Origin: Breoghania sp.
GTDB taxonomy: Bacteria > Pseudomonadota > Alphaproteobacteria > Rhizobiales > Stappiaceae
NCBI RefSeq assembly: GCF_030066895.1
Contig: NZ_JASJAV010000006.1
Span: forward strand, 1-56,249
Direction: 5' to 3'
DNA length: 56,249 bases
The notes below the pieces were generated by a model. The model was not told the DNA's origin and searched no databases. It saw nothing but the letters and a program-made list of their open reading frames with translations. A program made the position numbers and the translations under genes. Shown here piece after piece: positions 20,265 through 29,612 of the stretch (its first letter is position 1; every line of letters starts with the position of its first letter).

Positions 20265-21470
20265 ATGGATTTCACGCTCGATCCCCGTCACGAGGAGCTT
20301 CGCGCACGGGTGCGCACTTTTGTGACCGAGCATCTCCTGCCGCTGGAAGCCGATCCGGCGAGTTTCAACGAATTCGAGAACATACGCCTGCCGCTTCGCG
20401 ACGAGATGCGCGCAAAGGCCCGCGAGGCGGGCCTGTGGGCCCCGCAAATGCCGCAGGATCGCGGTGGGTTGGGACTTTCCATGGTCGGTCAGGCCACCTT
20501 TTACGAGGAAACCAACCGCTGCGTCTTCGGCCCCTCGGTCTTCAATTGCGCGGCGCCCGATGACGGCAACATTTGGCTTCTGGAAACGGTGGCCCGCGAG
20601 GACCAGAAGACCCGCTGGCTGCAACCCATCGTGGCGGGCGAGGTGAATTCCTCCTTCGTCATTACCGAACTTCACCCCGGCGGCGGCTCCGATCCCGGCA
20701 TGATCGGGACTCGGGCGGAACGACACGGCGATGTCTGGAAGATCTACGGTCACAAGTGGTTCATTTCGGGGGCGGCAGTCGCCAAACACTTCATCCTGAT
20801 CGCGCGCACCGACGACAACCCGGACGAGAAGCGCCGCCACCTGACCGCCTTCCTGTTCCACCGCAACCAGTCCGGCTGGCGGATTGTACGCCGGATCGAA
20901 AACATGGGACCGGACGAGCACGACGGCGTCTGCGAGCTGGAATTCGATGGACTGGAAATTCCCGACGGCGACCGCCTGATGGAGATCGGCGACGGACTGA
21001 AGGTGACGCAGATCCGCCTCGGCCCTGCCCGGCTGACCCATTGCATGCGCTGGCTCGGCCTGGCCAAGCGGGCGACGGAGATTGCGCAAGCCTACGTCTC
21101 GAAACGCGAGGGTTTCGGCCTTCGACTGTCGGAACGCGAATCCGTCGATCTGGCGCTGGGCGAAGTGGCGCACAAGATCCAGATCGGGCGGCTTCTGGTG
21201 ATACACGCGGCCTGGAAAATCGATCAGGGCGAGCGGGCGCGCAAGGAAGTTTCCCGCGCCAAGATCCACGTGGCAGATACGTTGCACAAGGCGATCGACA
21301 CCGCGATCCAGCTCAACGGCGCGCGCGGCTATTCCAAAGACACGATGCTGGAATGGATGTACCGCTACGCCCGCTGCGCCCGCCTCGTCGACGGTGCTTC
21401 GGAGGTGCACAAGATGGTGCTGTCGCGCTTCCATGCGCAGGAAGGCGACGGGTACTGGAGCTGGGGGTAG
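20265..21470 (+). CDS. Acyl-CoA dehydrogenase family protein
   Basis: Intact 401-residue FAD enzyme. The N-terminal helical domain (MDFTLDPRHEELRARVRTFV), the middle beta domain with FVITELHPGGGSDPG and WKIYGHKWFISGA, and the C-terminal helical domain with QLNGARGYSKDTMLEWMYR are all present. The usual base appears as Glu in DGASEVHKMVL. Oxidises an acyl-CoA thioester at the alpha-beta bond and passes electrons to ETF. The length and the FadE10/11-like C terminus suggest a branched or medium-chain substrate, which cannot be fixed here. Confidence 0.9.
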   Translation: MDFTLDPRHEELRARVRTFVTEHLLPLEADPASFNEFENIRLPLRDEMRAKAREAGLWAPQMPQDRGGLGLSMVGQATFYEETNRCVFGPSVFNCAAPDDGNIWLLETVAREDQKTRWLQPIVAGEVNSSFVITELHPGGGSDPGMIGTRAERHGDVWKIYGHKWFISGAAVAKHFILIARTDDNPDEKRRHLTAFLFHRNQSGWRIVRRIENMGPDEHDGVCELEFDGLEIPDGDRLMEIGDGLKVTQIRLGPARLTHCMRWLGLAKRATEIAQAYVSKREGFGLRLSERESVDLALGEVAHKIQIGRLLVIHAAWKIDQGERARKEVSRAKIHVADTLHKAIDTAIQLNGARGYSKDTMLEWMYRYARCARLVDGASEVHKMVLSRFHAQEGDGYWSWG

Positions 21471-21498
21471 AGCGCGGCTGCGGGTTGCGGCGACGACT

Positions 21499-21610
21499 CC
21501 CTCTCCCATGGGGAGAGGGTTGGGGTGAGGGGTATCGGACTGTCTAGGATACGGAGATATCTCCGCCCCTCACCCGGCGCATTCGCGCCGACCTCTCCCC
21601 ATGGGAGAGG
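21499..21610. repeat. Large inverted repeat downstream of acyl-CoA dehydrogenase gene
   Basis: The left half contains the palindrome CCCTCTCCCATGGGGAGAGG at 21499 followed by GGTGAGGGG. The right half is CCCCTCACC, then CCTCTCCCCATGGGAGAGG at 21592-21610. The whole can fold as one long imperfect hairpin. This purine/pyrimidine palindrome type is widely dispersed in rhizobial intergenic DNA. Likely a transcript end between convergent genes. Confidence 0.6.
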
Positions 21611-21660
21611 TGATTTCGGGGGCTCTCGGACTTTTCCATTCTGCCGCTTGCCCGTGCATT

Positions 21661-21706
21661 CTCCTTCCGTCATTACCCGGACTTCGCCGGGTAATGACGG
21701 AAGGAG
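21661..21706. repeat. Perfect 20-bp-stem palindrome (intergenic repeat unit)
   Basis: Arms 21661-21680 and 21687-21706 are exact complements around loop ACTTCG; the core CATTACCCGG/CCGGGTAATG resembles the hairpins of the element at 13405-13505. It can serve as a bidirectional terminator for the acyl-CoA dehydrogenase and queG genes. The 21471-21741 interval holds no gene, only these repeats. Confidence 0.7.
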
Positions 21707-21741
21707 GGGGCAAGGCGTAACGGCGACGTGGAGTGAGAAAC

Positions 21742-22879
21742 TCACTCTGAATTCGCGTGCGCCCATTCTTCGCGAACAGAAGGCTCCGTTTCTTCCGCGC
21801 CGAGCACATTTCTTAGCCGACTAAATTCTTCAAGGGACACTAATCGCAACATCGCCCAGACGGCCATCCCGCGCACGTCCGCAGAAGGGTCATCAAGCAG
21901 CGCCCGCGCCTTTTCCGCCAGGGTAGGATCGCCGGAATTTCCGATCGCGATCAGGACATTGCGGATGAATCGATCGCGCCCGATGCGCTTGACGGGGGAG
22001 CCGGAGAAAAGCGCGCGGAAAGCTGCGTCATCCAGATCCGCGAGCTCCGCCAGACGTGGGGCTTCCAGATCCGCGCGGGCCTGAAGCTTCGCCTCGCGGG
22101 CGGTTGCCGCGAACTTGTTCCACGGACACGCGGCCAGGCAATCGTCGCACCCGTAGATCCGGTTGCCGATGACCTCGCGAAACTCATACGGGATCGGACC
22201 CTTGTGCTCGATGGTCAGATAGGAAATGCAGTGCCCGGCATCGAGCCGATAGGGCGAAGGGAAGGCCCTGGTCGGGCAGGCATCGAGGCAGGCCCGACAC
22301 GAGCCGCAATGGTCCCTCTCCGGCTCGCCCGGCTCCAGATCGAGCGTGGTGAAGATCGAGCCCAGAAACAGCCAGGAGCCGAATTCGCGCGAAACAAGGT
22401 TCGTGTGCTTGCCCTGCCAGCCGAGACCGGCGGCACCGGCCAGCGGCTTTTCCATCACGGGTGCTGTATCGACGAAAACCTTCACGTCGGCCTGTTCGTC
22501 CGCCGCATCACCCTCTTTCGCCAGCGAGACGATCTGACCGGCCAGCGTCTTCAGCTTGCCCTTGATAACTTCGTGATAATCGTGGTGGCGGGCGTAGACG
22601 GAGATCGAGCCAACCTCCGGACGCTTGAGATTTTCCAGCGGATCGCGGTCGGGACCGTAATTCATGCCGAGCATGATGATGGAACGAACTTCCTGCCACA
22701 GCGCGCGCGGCGCGGCGCTCCTCGGTATCCGCCATCCAGACCATCGTGGCGTGATGACCGTCGCGCAGAAAGCGGGTAAGGCGCGCTGGTGCCTCGGGAA
22801 TCGCATCGGGAGAGGTGATGCGGCACGCACCGAAGCCCAGTGCTGCCGCCCGCTCGGCTATAGTCCGTTTCAGCCGCAC
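21742..22879 (-). pseudogene. queG: Epoxyqueuosine reductase QueG, frameshifted
   Basis: Cobalamin- and iron-sulphur-dependent enzyme of tRNA queuosine synthesis. Two [4Fe-4S] motifs are visible ([13 protein letters not shown] and [10 protein letters not shown]), the DUF1730-type region [14 protein letters not shown], and a C-terminal HEAT-like tail ([20 protein letters not shown]). The GTG at 22877-22879 is chosen because GGAGGAGAG lies just upstream. One frameshift near 22715 joins WMADTEERR to [12 protein letters not shown]. Length about 379 when corrected. Follows the GST gene, a common rhizobial order. Confidence 0.88.
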
Positions 22880-22931
22880 GCCGTGCTCTCCTCCGACCGC
22901 TCCCGTCAACCACAACTCAGGGCGCGGTTTG

Positions 22932-23624
22932 CTAGAAATCCAGATCCACATAGGTCGCGGCCGGGCGCATGCCGGGGATCGTTTCGGCAAGGAGCCCACG
23001 GAAACTCGGTCGCGATTTCACCCGTGCATACCAGGCTTTGGCGTTTTCGTCCTCATCCCACGGCACTTCGCCCAGATAATCGACGCACGACAATTCCGCC
23101 GCCGCCGCGATGTCGGCAAAGCTCAGCCGGTCGCCGCCAAGCCAGCGGCGCGAGGCGGCCAGATAGCCGATATAGCGCAGGTGATGGCGGATATTGTTGC
23201 GCGCGGCCCTGAGCGCCGCCGAATCGGGTTCGCCGCCGCCCGCCGATTTCGGCATTTCCAGCTTGTAGACCTTCTCGCGCACGAAATGGCCGATCACTTC
23301 CTGATCGAATTTCCCGAGGAACCAGTCGACCAGCCGACGCACTTCCGCCCGGCGTTCGGCATTGTCCGGCATGAGTCGCTTTTCCGGGATCATGTAGCCG
23401 CGCGTCTCGTCGAGATATTCCATGATCACGCCGGCGCCGCAGACCAGCGTGCCGTCGTTTTCCACCACCACCGGCACGGTGCCGGCAGGATTGATCAACA
23501 GGAAATCGCGGCGGCGCTGCCAGGGGAATTCGAGGTAGGCCTCGAAATTGACGCCATATTCGTGCAACATCAGACGCACAAAGCGCGAGGCGGGTGAGAA
23601 AGGATGGTGATATACGATCAACAT
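22932..23624 (-). CDS. Glutathione S-transferase family protein
   Basis: Intact 230-residue GST with the N-terminal thioredoxin fold (YHHPFSPASRFVRLMLHE) including the glutathione-binding NPAGTVPVVVEN segment, and a helical C-terminal domain (LSFADIAAAAELSCVDYLG). Encoded just upstream of queG on the same strand, 52 bp apart. Substrate unknown; several family members in this gene position are annotated only as GST-like. Confidence 0.9.
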   Translation of the reverse strand: MLIVYHHPFSPASRFVRLMLHEYGVNFEAYLEFPWQRRRDFLLINPAGTVPVVVENDGTLVCGAGVIMEYLDETRGYMIPEKRLMPDNAERRAEVRRLVDWFLGKFDQEVIGHFVREKVYKLEMPKSAGGGEPDSAALRAARNNIRHHLRYIGYLAASRRWLGGDRLSFADIAAAAELSCVDYLGEVPWDEDENAKAWYARVKSRPSFRGLLAETIPGMRPAATYVDLDF

Positions 23625-23872
23625 GCGGGCTTCATATACTCGTGACGCGGTTTGTTGGGCCGCAGATCGATTGCCAACCTACCCATTCCGCGAAACCGGT
23701 AAACGGATCCTGAAGACGGTGCGAACGTTGCAGCAGGACCCACGTAACCCACAGGACCTTTATCCCGGCTATCCCGGCGCGGCGGCGTCATCGAACGTGA
23801 TACGCTTACCCGTCCGTCGTCCCTCACACCCATCTTCCAGTCTCTTTCCAGTCATCAACGGACCGCAACTCC

Positions 23873-24679
23873 ATGGATCAACAGACCATCTTCGAAGCGC
23901 TCGTGCTGGGCACGCTCGAAGGCCTGACCGAATTCATTCCCGTCTCTTCAACCGGCCATCTGCTGCTGCTCGGTCATTTCATCGGCTTCGAAAACCCCGG
24001 CAAGACCTTCGAAATGCTTATCCAGCTCGGATCGATCCTGGCGATCCTGTCGGTCTATTTCACCCGCCTGTGGGGGCTGGCCACATCTTTGCCGAGTGAC
24101 CCGCGCAGCCGCTATTTCGTCGCCGGGATCCTCGTCGCCTTCATGCCCGCGGCGGTCATCGGCTTTCTCGCCCATGACTTCATCAAGACAGTGCTGTTCG
24201 AATCACCCGCGCTGATCTGCACGACGCTGCTGATCGGCGGGATCATCCTGCTGTGGGTCGACCGGTTCGACCTCAAGCCACGCTACCATAATGTCACACA
24301 GTATCCGATGCGCCTCTATCTCGGCATCGGCCTGTGTCAGTGCCTGGCGATGGTTCCGGGCGTCTCGCGCTCCGGCTCCACCATCGTCGGCGCCCTGTTG
24401 ATGGGAACCGACAAGCGCTCGGCGGCGGAATTCTCCTTCTTTCTGGCGATGCCGACCATGGCCGGCGCCTTCGCCCTCGATCTCTTCAAGGACCGTCACG
24501 CCATCACCTTCGACGATGTGGCGATCATCGGGGTCGGCTTCGTCACCGCGTTCATCGCCGGAGTCATCGTCGTGCGCTGGCTGCTCAACTACGTCTCCCG
24601 CCACAGCTTCTCGCTGTTCGCCTGGTGGCGTATCATCGTCGGCTTGGCCGGGTTCGCCGGTCTCTATGCGCTCGACTGA
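23873..24679 (+). CDS. uppP: Undecaprenyl-diphosphatase (bacitracin resistance)
   Basis: Intact 268-residue integral membrane phosphatase that recycles the undecaprenyl carrier for peptidoglycan and other envelope polymers. Both catalytic signatures are present: [19 protein letters not shown] near residue 15 and [15 protein letters not shown] near residue 160. Multiple hydrophobic helices follow. An essential-function gene without any lesion in a heavily damaged window. Confidence 0.95.
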   Translation: MDQQTIFEALVLGTLEGLTEFIPVSSTGHLLLLGHFIGFENPGKTFEMLIQLGSILAILSVYFTRLWGLATSLPSDPRSRYFVAGILVAFMPAAVIGFLAHDFIKTVLFESPALICTTLLIGGIILLWVDRFDLKPRYHNVTQYPMRLYLGIGLCQCLAMVPGVSRSGSTIVGALLMGTDKRSAAEFSFFLAMPTMAGAFALDLFKDRHAITFDDVAIIGVGFVTAFIAGVIVVRWLLNYVSRHSFSLFAWWRIIVGLAGFAGLYALD

Positions 24680-24695
24680 CGGGGCGTAGACGGCA

Positions 24696-24734
24696 AATAA
24701 AATGCGGCAGGGCCGCCGGGCCCTGCCGCATAAA
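24696..24734 (-). terminator. Bidirectional terminator between uppP and NDUFA9-like gene
   Basis: Perfect 12-bp stem TGCGGCAGGGCC (24703-24714) and GGCCCTGCCGCA (24719-24730) with loop GCCG. On the minus strand it is followed by TTTTATTT, a classical intrinsic terminator for the NDUFA9-like gene. On the plus strand the tail is weaker (TAAAG), so it may also serve uppP. Confidence 0.8.
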
Positions 24735-24815
24735 GATGTCGCAAAAAAGACGAAACCGAATCACGGAGCCCCTCGGGCGCCAGAGCGATCCGGTCTCGCC
24801 GACTATCGGGACAGC

Positions 24816-25793
24816 CTATTTCGCGTGATAGGCGGAATCGAACTGGCCGTGAACGCGGAAGCGCCAGAGATAGGTCAGCAGGATCGCCGCCATCGTCACC
24901 GGCGCGATGCCCAGCCCGTCCAGCGTATGCCCGGCCTTCACGGCCTCTTCGCTCACCACATTGTCCGTCTCGAGCAGGCGAACCTGATCGACCGTCAGGA
25001 GCGGCTTCGGCAGCACCTGCGCGACGCGCGCGATCGCCCGGGCAAACCCGAAGGGCAGAGAGATCAGCAGCCGCTTGCGCGCCGTGATCTCCAGCATCTG
25101 CTTCATGCATTCCTTGAAGCTCTTCACCTGCGGACCGCCGATCTCGTAGACGCCATCAGCTTCCGCCCCGCCCTCGACCGCGCGGGCGACCGCTTCGGCG
25201 ACATCGCCGACGAAGACCGGCTGGAATTTCGTCTGGCCGCCGCCTATCAGCGGCAGGAACGACGAGATCCGCGCCATGGAGGCGAAGCGATTGAAGAAAT
25301 CATCCTCGGGATCGAACAGAACGGAAGGCCGCATGATGACCGCCTCCGGCACAGCCTCGCGCACCGCAGCTTCACCCGCAGCCTTCGAACGCGCGTAGCC
25401 GGAGGGCGAATTTGCATCCGCCCCGATGGCGGAGACATGGACGACGTCGGTGATGCCTGCATCGCGGCAGGCCTCGGCAACGGCGCGTGCGCCGAAGGCC
25501 TGGACGGCATCGAAGGTCTATCGACCACCTTCGGCAAGGATGCCGACGAGATTTACGACCGCATCCGCCCCGGCGACCGCATGGTCGAGCGACTGGGGAT
25601 AGCGCAGATTCGCCTGGACGGCGTGAATCTGGCCGATAATGTCGAGCGGCTGGAGATGGAAGGCGAGATCAGGACGCCGCACCGCCACACGCACCCGCCA
25701 ACCACGCTTTGCCAGCGCGCGAACCACATAGCGGCCCAGGAAACCGGAGCCGCCAAATACCTTCACGAGTTCGCCGTTGAGCGGAGTGGTCAT
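24816..25793 (-). pseudogene. Complex I NDUFA9-subunit family NAD(P)-binding protein, in-frame stop
   Basis: Extended-SDR protein with the cofactor motif VFGGSGFLGRYVV at the N terminus, VVNLVGILAEGG in the Rossmann core and the DDFFNRFASMARISSFLP segment typical of NDUFA9-like proteins that associate with respiratory complex I. The ATG at 25791-25793 has GGGAG upstream. A single in-frame TAG at 25518-25520, most simply from CAG, follows LAEGGR; the frame is otherwise open across about 325 residues. Convergent with uppP, a usual rhizobial arrangement. Confidence 0.88.
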
Positions 25794-26117
25794 TATCACT
25801 CCCTTGCTGTCAGCCCACCGCATGCCGCACGAAACCGGCCCCGGCCGCCGTACCTCCCGGCGGTCTGTCGGCTGTCGAAGTCCCCGTTTTACCCCTAGGC
25901 GCCGCAGGGGGGACCGGACGGTCCCGCCAATACTGTTTTCCGGCGCCAGGACAAAGACTTCGACCACGCGGCGTTTTCCACATTCCTCATACTGCCTCGA
26001 CGCCGATCTGTGAAGTAAGCAGGAGACTTGACGCCATATGCCGCGCGCCGCGCGGGGGTGAAAGAGGCATTTTCAAACAGGATGTTGAAAAGGGTACGAT
26101 TGTCCCGTTGGAAGTGA
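25794..26117. other. Gene-free stretch before tRNA-Leu
   Basis: I see no coding sequence with family resemblance and no clear hairpin terminator. It must hold the promoter of the NDUFA9-like gene at its left end. Confidence 0.4.
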
Positions 26118-26146
26118 TTGACAAGCCGCGGCGGTGTTCGTATGTA
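26118..26146 (+). promoter_or_regulatory. Sigma-70-type promoter of tRNA-Leu
   Basis: TTGACA at 26118-26123, a 17-base spacer, then TATGTA at 26141-26146. The predicted start point, around 26153, is just before the mature tRNA 5' end at 26159. The -35 box is a perfect match to the consensus. Confidence 0.75.
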
Positions 26147-26158
26147 TCGTCGCCATCG

Positions 26159-26245
26159 GCCCAGGTGGCGGAATTGGTAGACGCGCTAGCTTCAGGTGCT
26201 AGTGCTCGAGAGGGCGTGGAGGTTCGAGTCCTCTCCTGGGCACCA
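26159..26245 (+). tRNA. tRNA-Leu (anticodon CAG)
   Basis: 87-nt class II tRNA with encoded CCA. The acceptor stem is GCCCAGG/CCTGGGC, the D-arm GGCGGAATTGGTAGACGC, the anticodon arm GCTAGCTTCAGGTGCTAG with CAG, a long variable arm, and GGTTCGAGTCC in the T-arm. It reads CUG, the most frequent leucine codon in such GC-rich genomes. No mismatch in stems is apparent. Confidence 0.96.
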
Positions 26246-26285
26246 AATTCCGGTTTCAGACGGACTGCCACAGTCGGAAATTCTC

Positions 26286-26316
26286 GGAAAAGCTTCTGTT
26301 CTCCGGAGCTTTTTCG
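26286..26316 (+). terminator. Intrinsic terminator after tRNA-Leu
   Basis: AAAAGCT and AGCTTTT arms around a loop of about 12 bases, with the right arm running into TTTTT. It lies 40 bp downstream of the tRNA CCA end, as expected. Confidence 0.6.
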
Positions 26317-26881
26317 TATCTGGGGTCCGTCAGGATCTGTCCCTCATCTGCAGTACTCCCCAACACCTTCACCGAGTACCCAACGTCGTAGCGGCGTTGA
26401 AAGTGAGACGGCATTCGCAGCATCGGATCCGACTCAAAACGAACCAGGATTCGTCATGGCCGAGAGACAGTTCCGCTCGGCCCGCTGACCGGTTCAAGAC
26501 CGTGGCGACAGGCCGATTGCGTCATCGGCGAACAGAAGATTTCGGCAGGGCTTCGGACACGCATGCCTTCCGGCGACACTTGGTAAAGAATACATCTGAC
26601 GGATCAACGCCTGGAGTCAATTCAGATTCGCGACACGGTCGACAAGAGGCAACTCGGATACTGCATTTCTTCTTAGTTGCGAAAGAAGATCACCCAGATC
26701 TTCTGCCCTTTTCCGATCCAGATTGATGATTTTCATTGCAGCTGCGGCTGAGGATAAACACGAAAACAATTGCGTCATCTTGCCCGATAACATCGCTCGG
26801 CATTTTTTGAATATTGACTTGAGGACGTCAGTTCTGACCACCTATTGATTGCATCCGGTGTTCCCCCTGCCCGAGGCGGAT
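26317..26881. other. Gene-free stretch between tRNA-Leu and LysR gene
   Basis: About 565 bp without a gene I recognise. A 74-codon minus-strand frame from a GTG at 26841 to 26617 could encode a small protein, but it has no convincing ribosome site and no family match. Composition becomes more A+T rich toward 26650-26850. The right end should carry the LysR promoter. Position directly 3' of a tRNA makes it a possible former integration site; no integrase or att repeat was seen. Confidence 0.35.
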
Positions 26882-27806
26882 ATGAACGGCGATTGGCAAG
26901 TCGAATTCAGAGCGTTGCGGTATTTCGCCTGCGTGGCCGAAGATGAAGAGCTTCACGCGCGCGGCAAACCGGCTCCGGATCGCCCAGCCCGCGCTCAGCC
27001 GCTAGGTCAAGAAATTCGAGGACGATCTCCAGGTTCAGCTCTTCGTCCGCAATGCCCGCGGCGCAGAACTGACGGAAGCCGGCGAGATTCTGCTCCGGCG
27101 CGCCTACCTGATCTTCAATCAAGTGCAACAGACCCACGACGACGTCACCCTCTATGCCAGCCGACCCGCAGGCGTCGTCTCCGTCGACATGCCGCCGACC
27201 CCCGGCGAGTTCATCGCACCGCGACTGCTGGAACGGACAAAGGAACGCTATCCGGATATCGAACTCCGCTTCGTGGAGGGCTTCAGCGGCGAGCTGAAAC
27301 AGAAGCTGAGCAACAACGAAATCGGCGTGGCCGTGATGCACGACCCCACGCCCCGGGAAGACATCCGCATCAGCGAGCTTCTGGTTGAAAGCCTTTGCCT
27401 CGTCGGCAAGAAGGGAAAGCTCAACAAGACCGAATACACGCTTGCGGAGGCCAGCAGCTATCCGCTGATCCTGCCAAGCCGTCCCAATTTCCTGCGCATC
27501 CTGATCGACGAACACGCAGAACAGCTCAACCTTCCGCTGAACATCATCACCCGGTCCGACGGCATCGGGCACACGAAGTCGCTGGTCAGATACGGGCACG
27601 GGTTCACCATCCTGACCTACGGCGCGATCATTTCCGACGTGCAGCGCGGAGCGCTGGAAGCCGCCCCCATTCGCGACCCGGAAATGAACTGGACGCTTTG
27701 CGTGGCGATGCGCACCGACCAGATCCAGAAAATGATGCTGGCGGTGATCGAGGAGCTTATCCAGGACGTGGTCCAGGAGCTCATCTCGACGGGCATCTGG
27801 AGGTAA
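26882..27806 (+). pseudogene. LysR-family regulator of TRAP operon, disrupted
   Basis: HTH (FTRAANRLRIAQPALS) and LysR effector domain (about residues 90-300, RRAYLIFNQVQQTHDDV onward), resembling the CbbR/NAC-like branch with a short N-terminal extension. A frameshift near 26946 interrupts the HTH after RYFACVAED, and an in-frame TAG at 27003-27005 replaces the Gln of ALSRQVKKFE. From 27006 to the TAA/TAG end at 27806 the frame is open. It precedes and probably controls the TRAP transporter operon on the same strand. Confidence 0.83.
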
Positions 27807-27958
27807 GCTATGCCGCTCAGGCATGAAAAATATTCTTCTATTATATTTGAATTATATCTCCCGATCTTTTCAATCGGGCTCGTCTCCGGCATCGGGTTAG
27901 GGAAGCCCGGTTGCCATTCTGAATACAGGGCGCTGAAAGAGGCGCCATGGGAGGAAAC

Positions 27959-28988
27959 ATGACTGGACTTCCGCGCCGCGGGTTCCTCGGATCCGCAGCT
28001 CTCGGACTGGGCATGCTTGCAGCAGCCTGGACGACAGAAGCCGCCGCTGACACCTACAAATGGATCACCTTCAAGCCGCAAGGCGCCGGTGATGCGCAGT
28101 CGATCTCGACGCAATGGTTCGTCGACGAGTTCAAGAAGCACACCGACGGTAAGCACGAGATCGAAGTCTTCTGGGGCGGTAGCGTTGCCAAGACCCACGA
28201 GATCCCGGATTCTCTCGCCGCAGGCGTCGGCGACTTCGGCGATATCGTCACGCCCTATTTCCCGGACAAGTTCCCGCTGAATAACGCCGTGGGCTTCTTC
28301 ATTCCGCAGCCGAAGTCGACGATGGAAATAGCCGAGCTGATGGAAGTCTGGCACAAGAAATACCCGCAGTTCGATCAGGAGCTGACCAGCCAGAACCTGA
28401 AGGCCATCGGCTATCGTCCGCTGGAATCCTACGGCCTGCTGTGCACGTCGCTGATCCACTCGGTCGCCGATCTCGAGGGCAAGCGGATCCGCACCTATGG
28501 CTTTGCCTATCCGGCTCTGGTGTAAGCGCTGGGCGCAACCCCGGTTTCCATCGCGACGTCGGAAGCCTACGAGGGCTGGAACGAAACATCCTCGATTGCA
28601 CCCCGATCGGCCCGGCTCTGGCGCATGGCTGGAAATACGATGAAGTGGCTCAATACTATATCGAGATTCCGCTGGAGGGGCCTCCTTCGGCCACCTGATC
28701 GCCATGAACCTCGACACCTACAATTCAATGGACGATGAGACGCGCGCCGTCGTCGATTAGCTCGGCAAGGACGACGCCAAGGCCTATTTCGACGAACTCG
28801 ACAAGATCATTGCCGAAGTCCGCGCCGGATGGCCGGAAAAGGGCGTTCAGGTCATCAAGTTCCCCAAAGAGGAACTGACCGCGGTCATCAGCGACGAGCG
28901 TATCCAGAACGTGCGCAAGGAGTGGATCTCCCGTGCAAACGCCGCCGGAGTTCCGAGCGCTGAAATCGTCAAGGAACTGAGCTTCTAG
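27959..28988 (+). pseudogene. TRAP transporter substrate-binding protein (DctP), disrupted
   Basis: Periplasmic TRAP receptor with an N-terminal export signal containing an RR pair (LPRRGFLGSAALGLGMLAAA). GGAGG lies 7 bases before the ATG at 27959. The DctP core is readable: FFIPQPKSTMEIAELM, LKAIGYRPLESYGLL, DLEGKRIRTYG and SEAYEGLERNILDCT. Lesions: in-frame TAA at 28523-28525, one-base deletions near 28572 and 28675, and in-frame TAG at 28758-28760 (family Glu). Corrected length about 343 residues. It binds an organic acid, probably the substrate of the downstream enzymes. Confidence 0.85.
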
Positions 28989-29012
28989 CACTCGCCCTCT
29001 CCGAATTGGGCT

Positions 29013-29075
29013 CGGGGGCGGTTCCTGCCCCCGTCTCTCCACTCCCCATCGATCTTGGGGGCGGACAACGCCCCC
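29013..29075 (+). other. Two consecutive intercistronic hairpins between dctP and dctQ
   Basis: First: CGGGGGC/GCCCCCG with loop GGTTCCT (29013-29033). Second: GGGGGCG/CGCCCCC with loop GACAA (29057-29075). No T-run follows. Such structures after a binding-protein gene usually stabilise its mRNA relative to the membrane subunits. Confidence 0.6.
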
Positions 29076-29103
29076 GTCATTTTCGGAGACATCGCAGATA
29101 TCT

Positions 29104-29612
29104 ATGTTCGAAAGAATCTGGCGTGGTTACGGCAGATTTCTTCGTTGGTGCGGGCATATCGCGGGTTTCACCACCTTCGCAATGATGTTGCTGGTGATCG
29201 CGAACGCCACCTCCCGCTTCTTTTTCAGCGCGCCGGTCTGGGCGCCTTCGAGCTGACCGAGTCCATGCTGACGGTGCTGATCTTCCTGTCGCTCGCGCTC
29301 ACGCATTTCGAAGGCGGCCATATCCGCGTGGTGCTGCTGACCCACCGCATGCCCCGCGGTTTCCGCAAGGCTGCGAACCTGTTCGCGCTGCTCGCCGGAG
29401 CCCTCTTCTTTGCCTGGTGCGCGCAAGTCGCCTGGGGCTACACCATGAAGTCTTACCTCATCAACGAGCAGCAGTGGGGCACCGTTCGCTACCCGCTCTA
29501 CCCCATCAAGTTCGTGGTTTTCTTCGGCCTGACGCTTCTCGCGATCCAGTATGTCCTCGGATTTGTTCGCGAAATACTCATCACCAAGGACCATGAGGAG
29601 TTGGGCCTGTAA
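29104..29612 (+). pseudogene. TRAP transporter small permease (DctQ), frameshifted
   Basis: Four-helix DctQ subunit, about 169 residues when corrected. The ATG at 29104 starts FERIWRGYGRFLRWCGH; a one-base deletion near 29239 breaks the frame between FFFSAPVW and GAFELTESMLTVLIFL. The remaining membrane segments are open to the TAA at 29610-29612, which shares a base with the ATG of the large permease. Confidence 0.85.

Noticed and set aside
19812..21509. Long minus-strand frame (565 codons) opposite the SDR and acyl-CoA dehydrogenase
   Set aside because: It is antisense to clearly conserved enzymes and arises from GC-rich codon bias; no family resemblance.
26617..26841. 74-codon minus-strand frame upstream of the LysR gene
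   Set aside because: GTG start without ribosome site and no recognisable family; kept only as a remark on the gene-free stretch.
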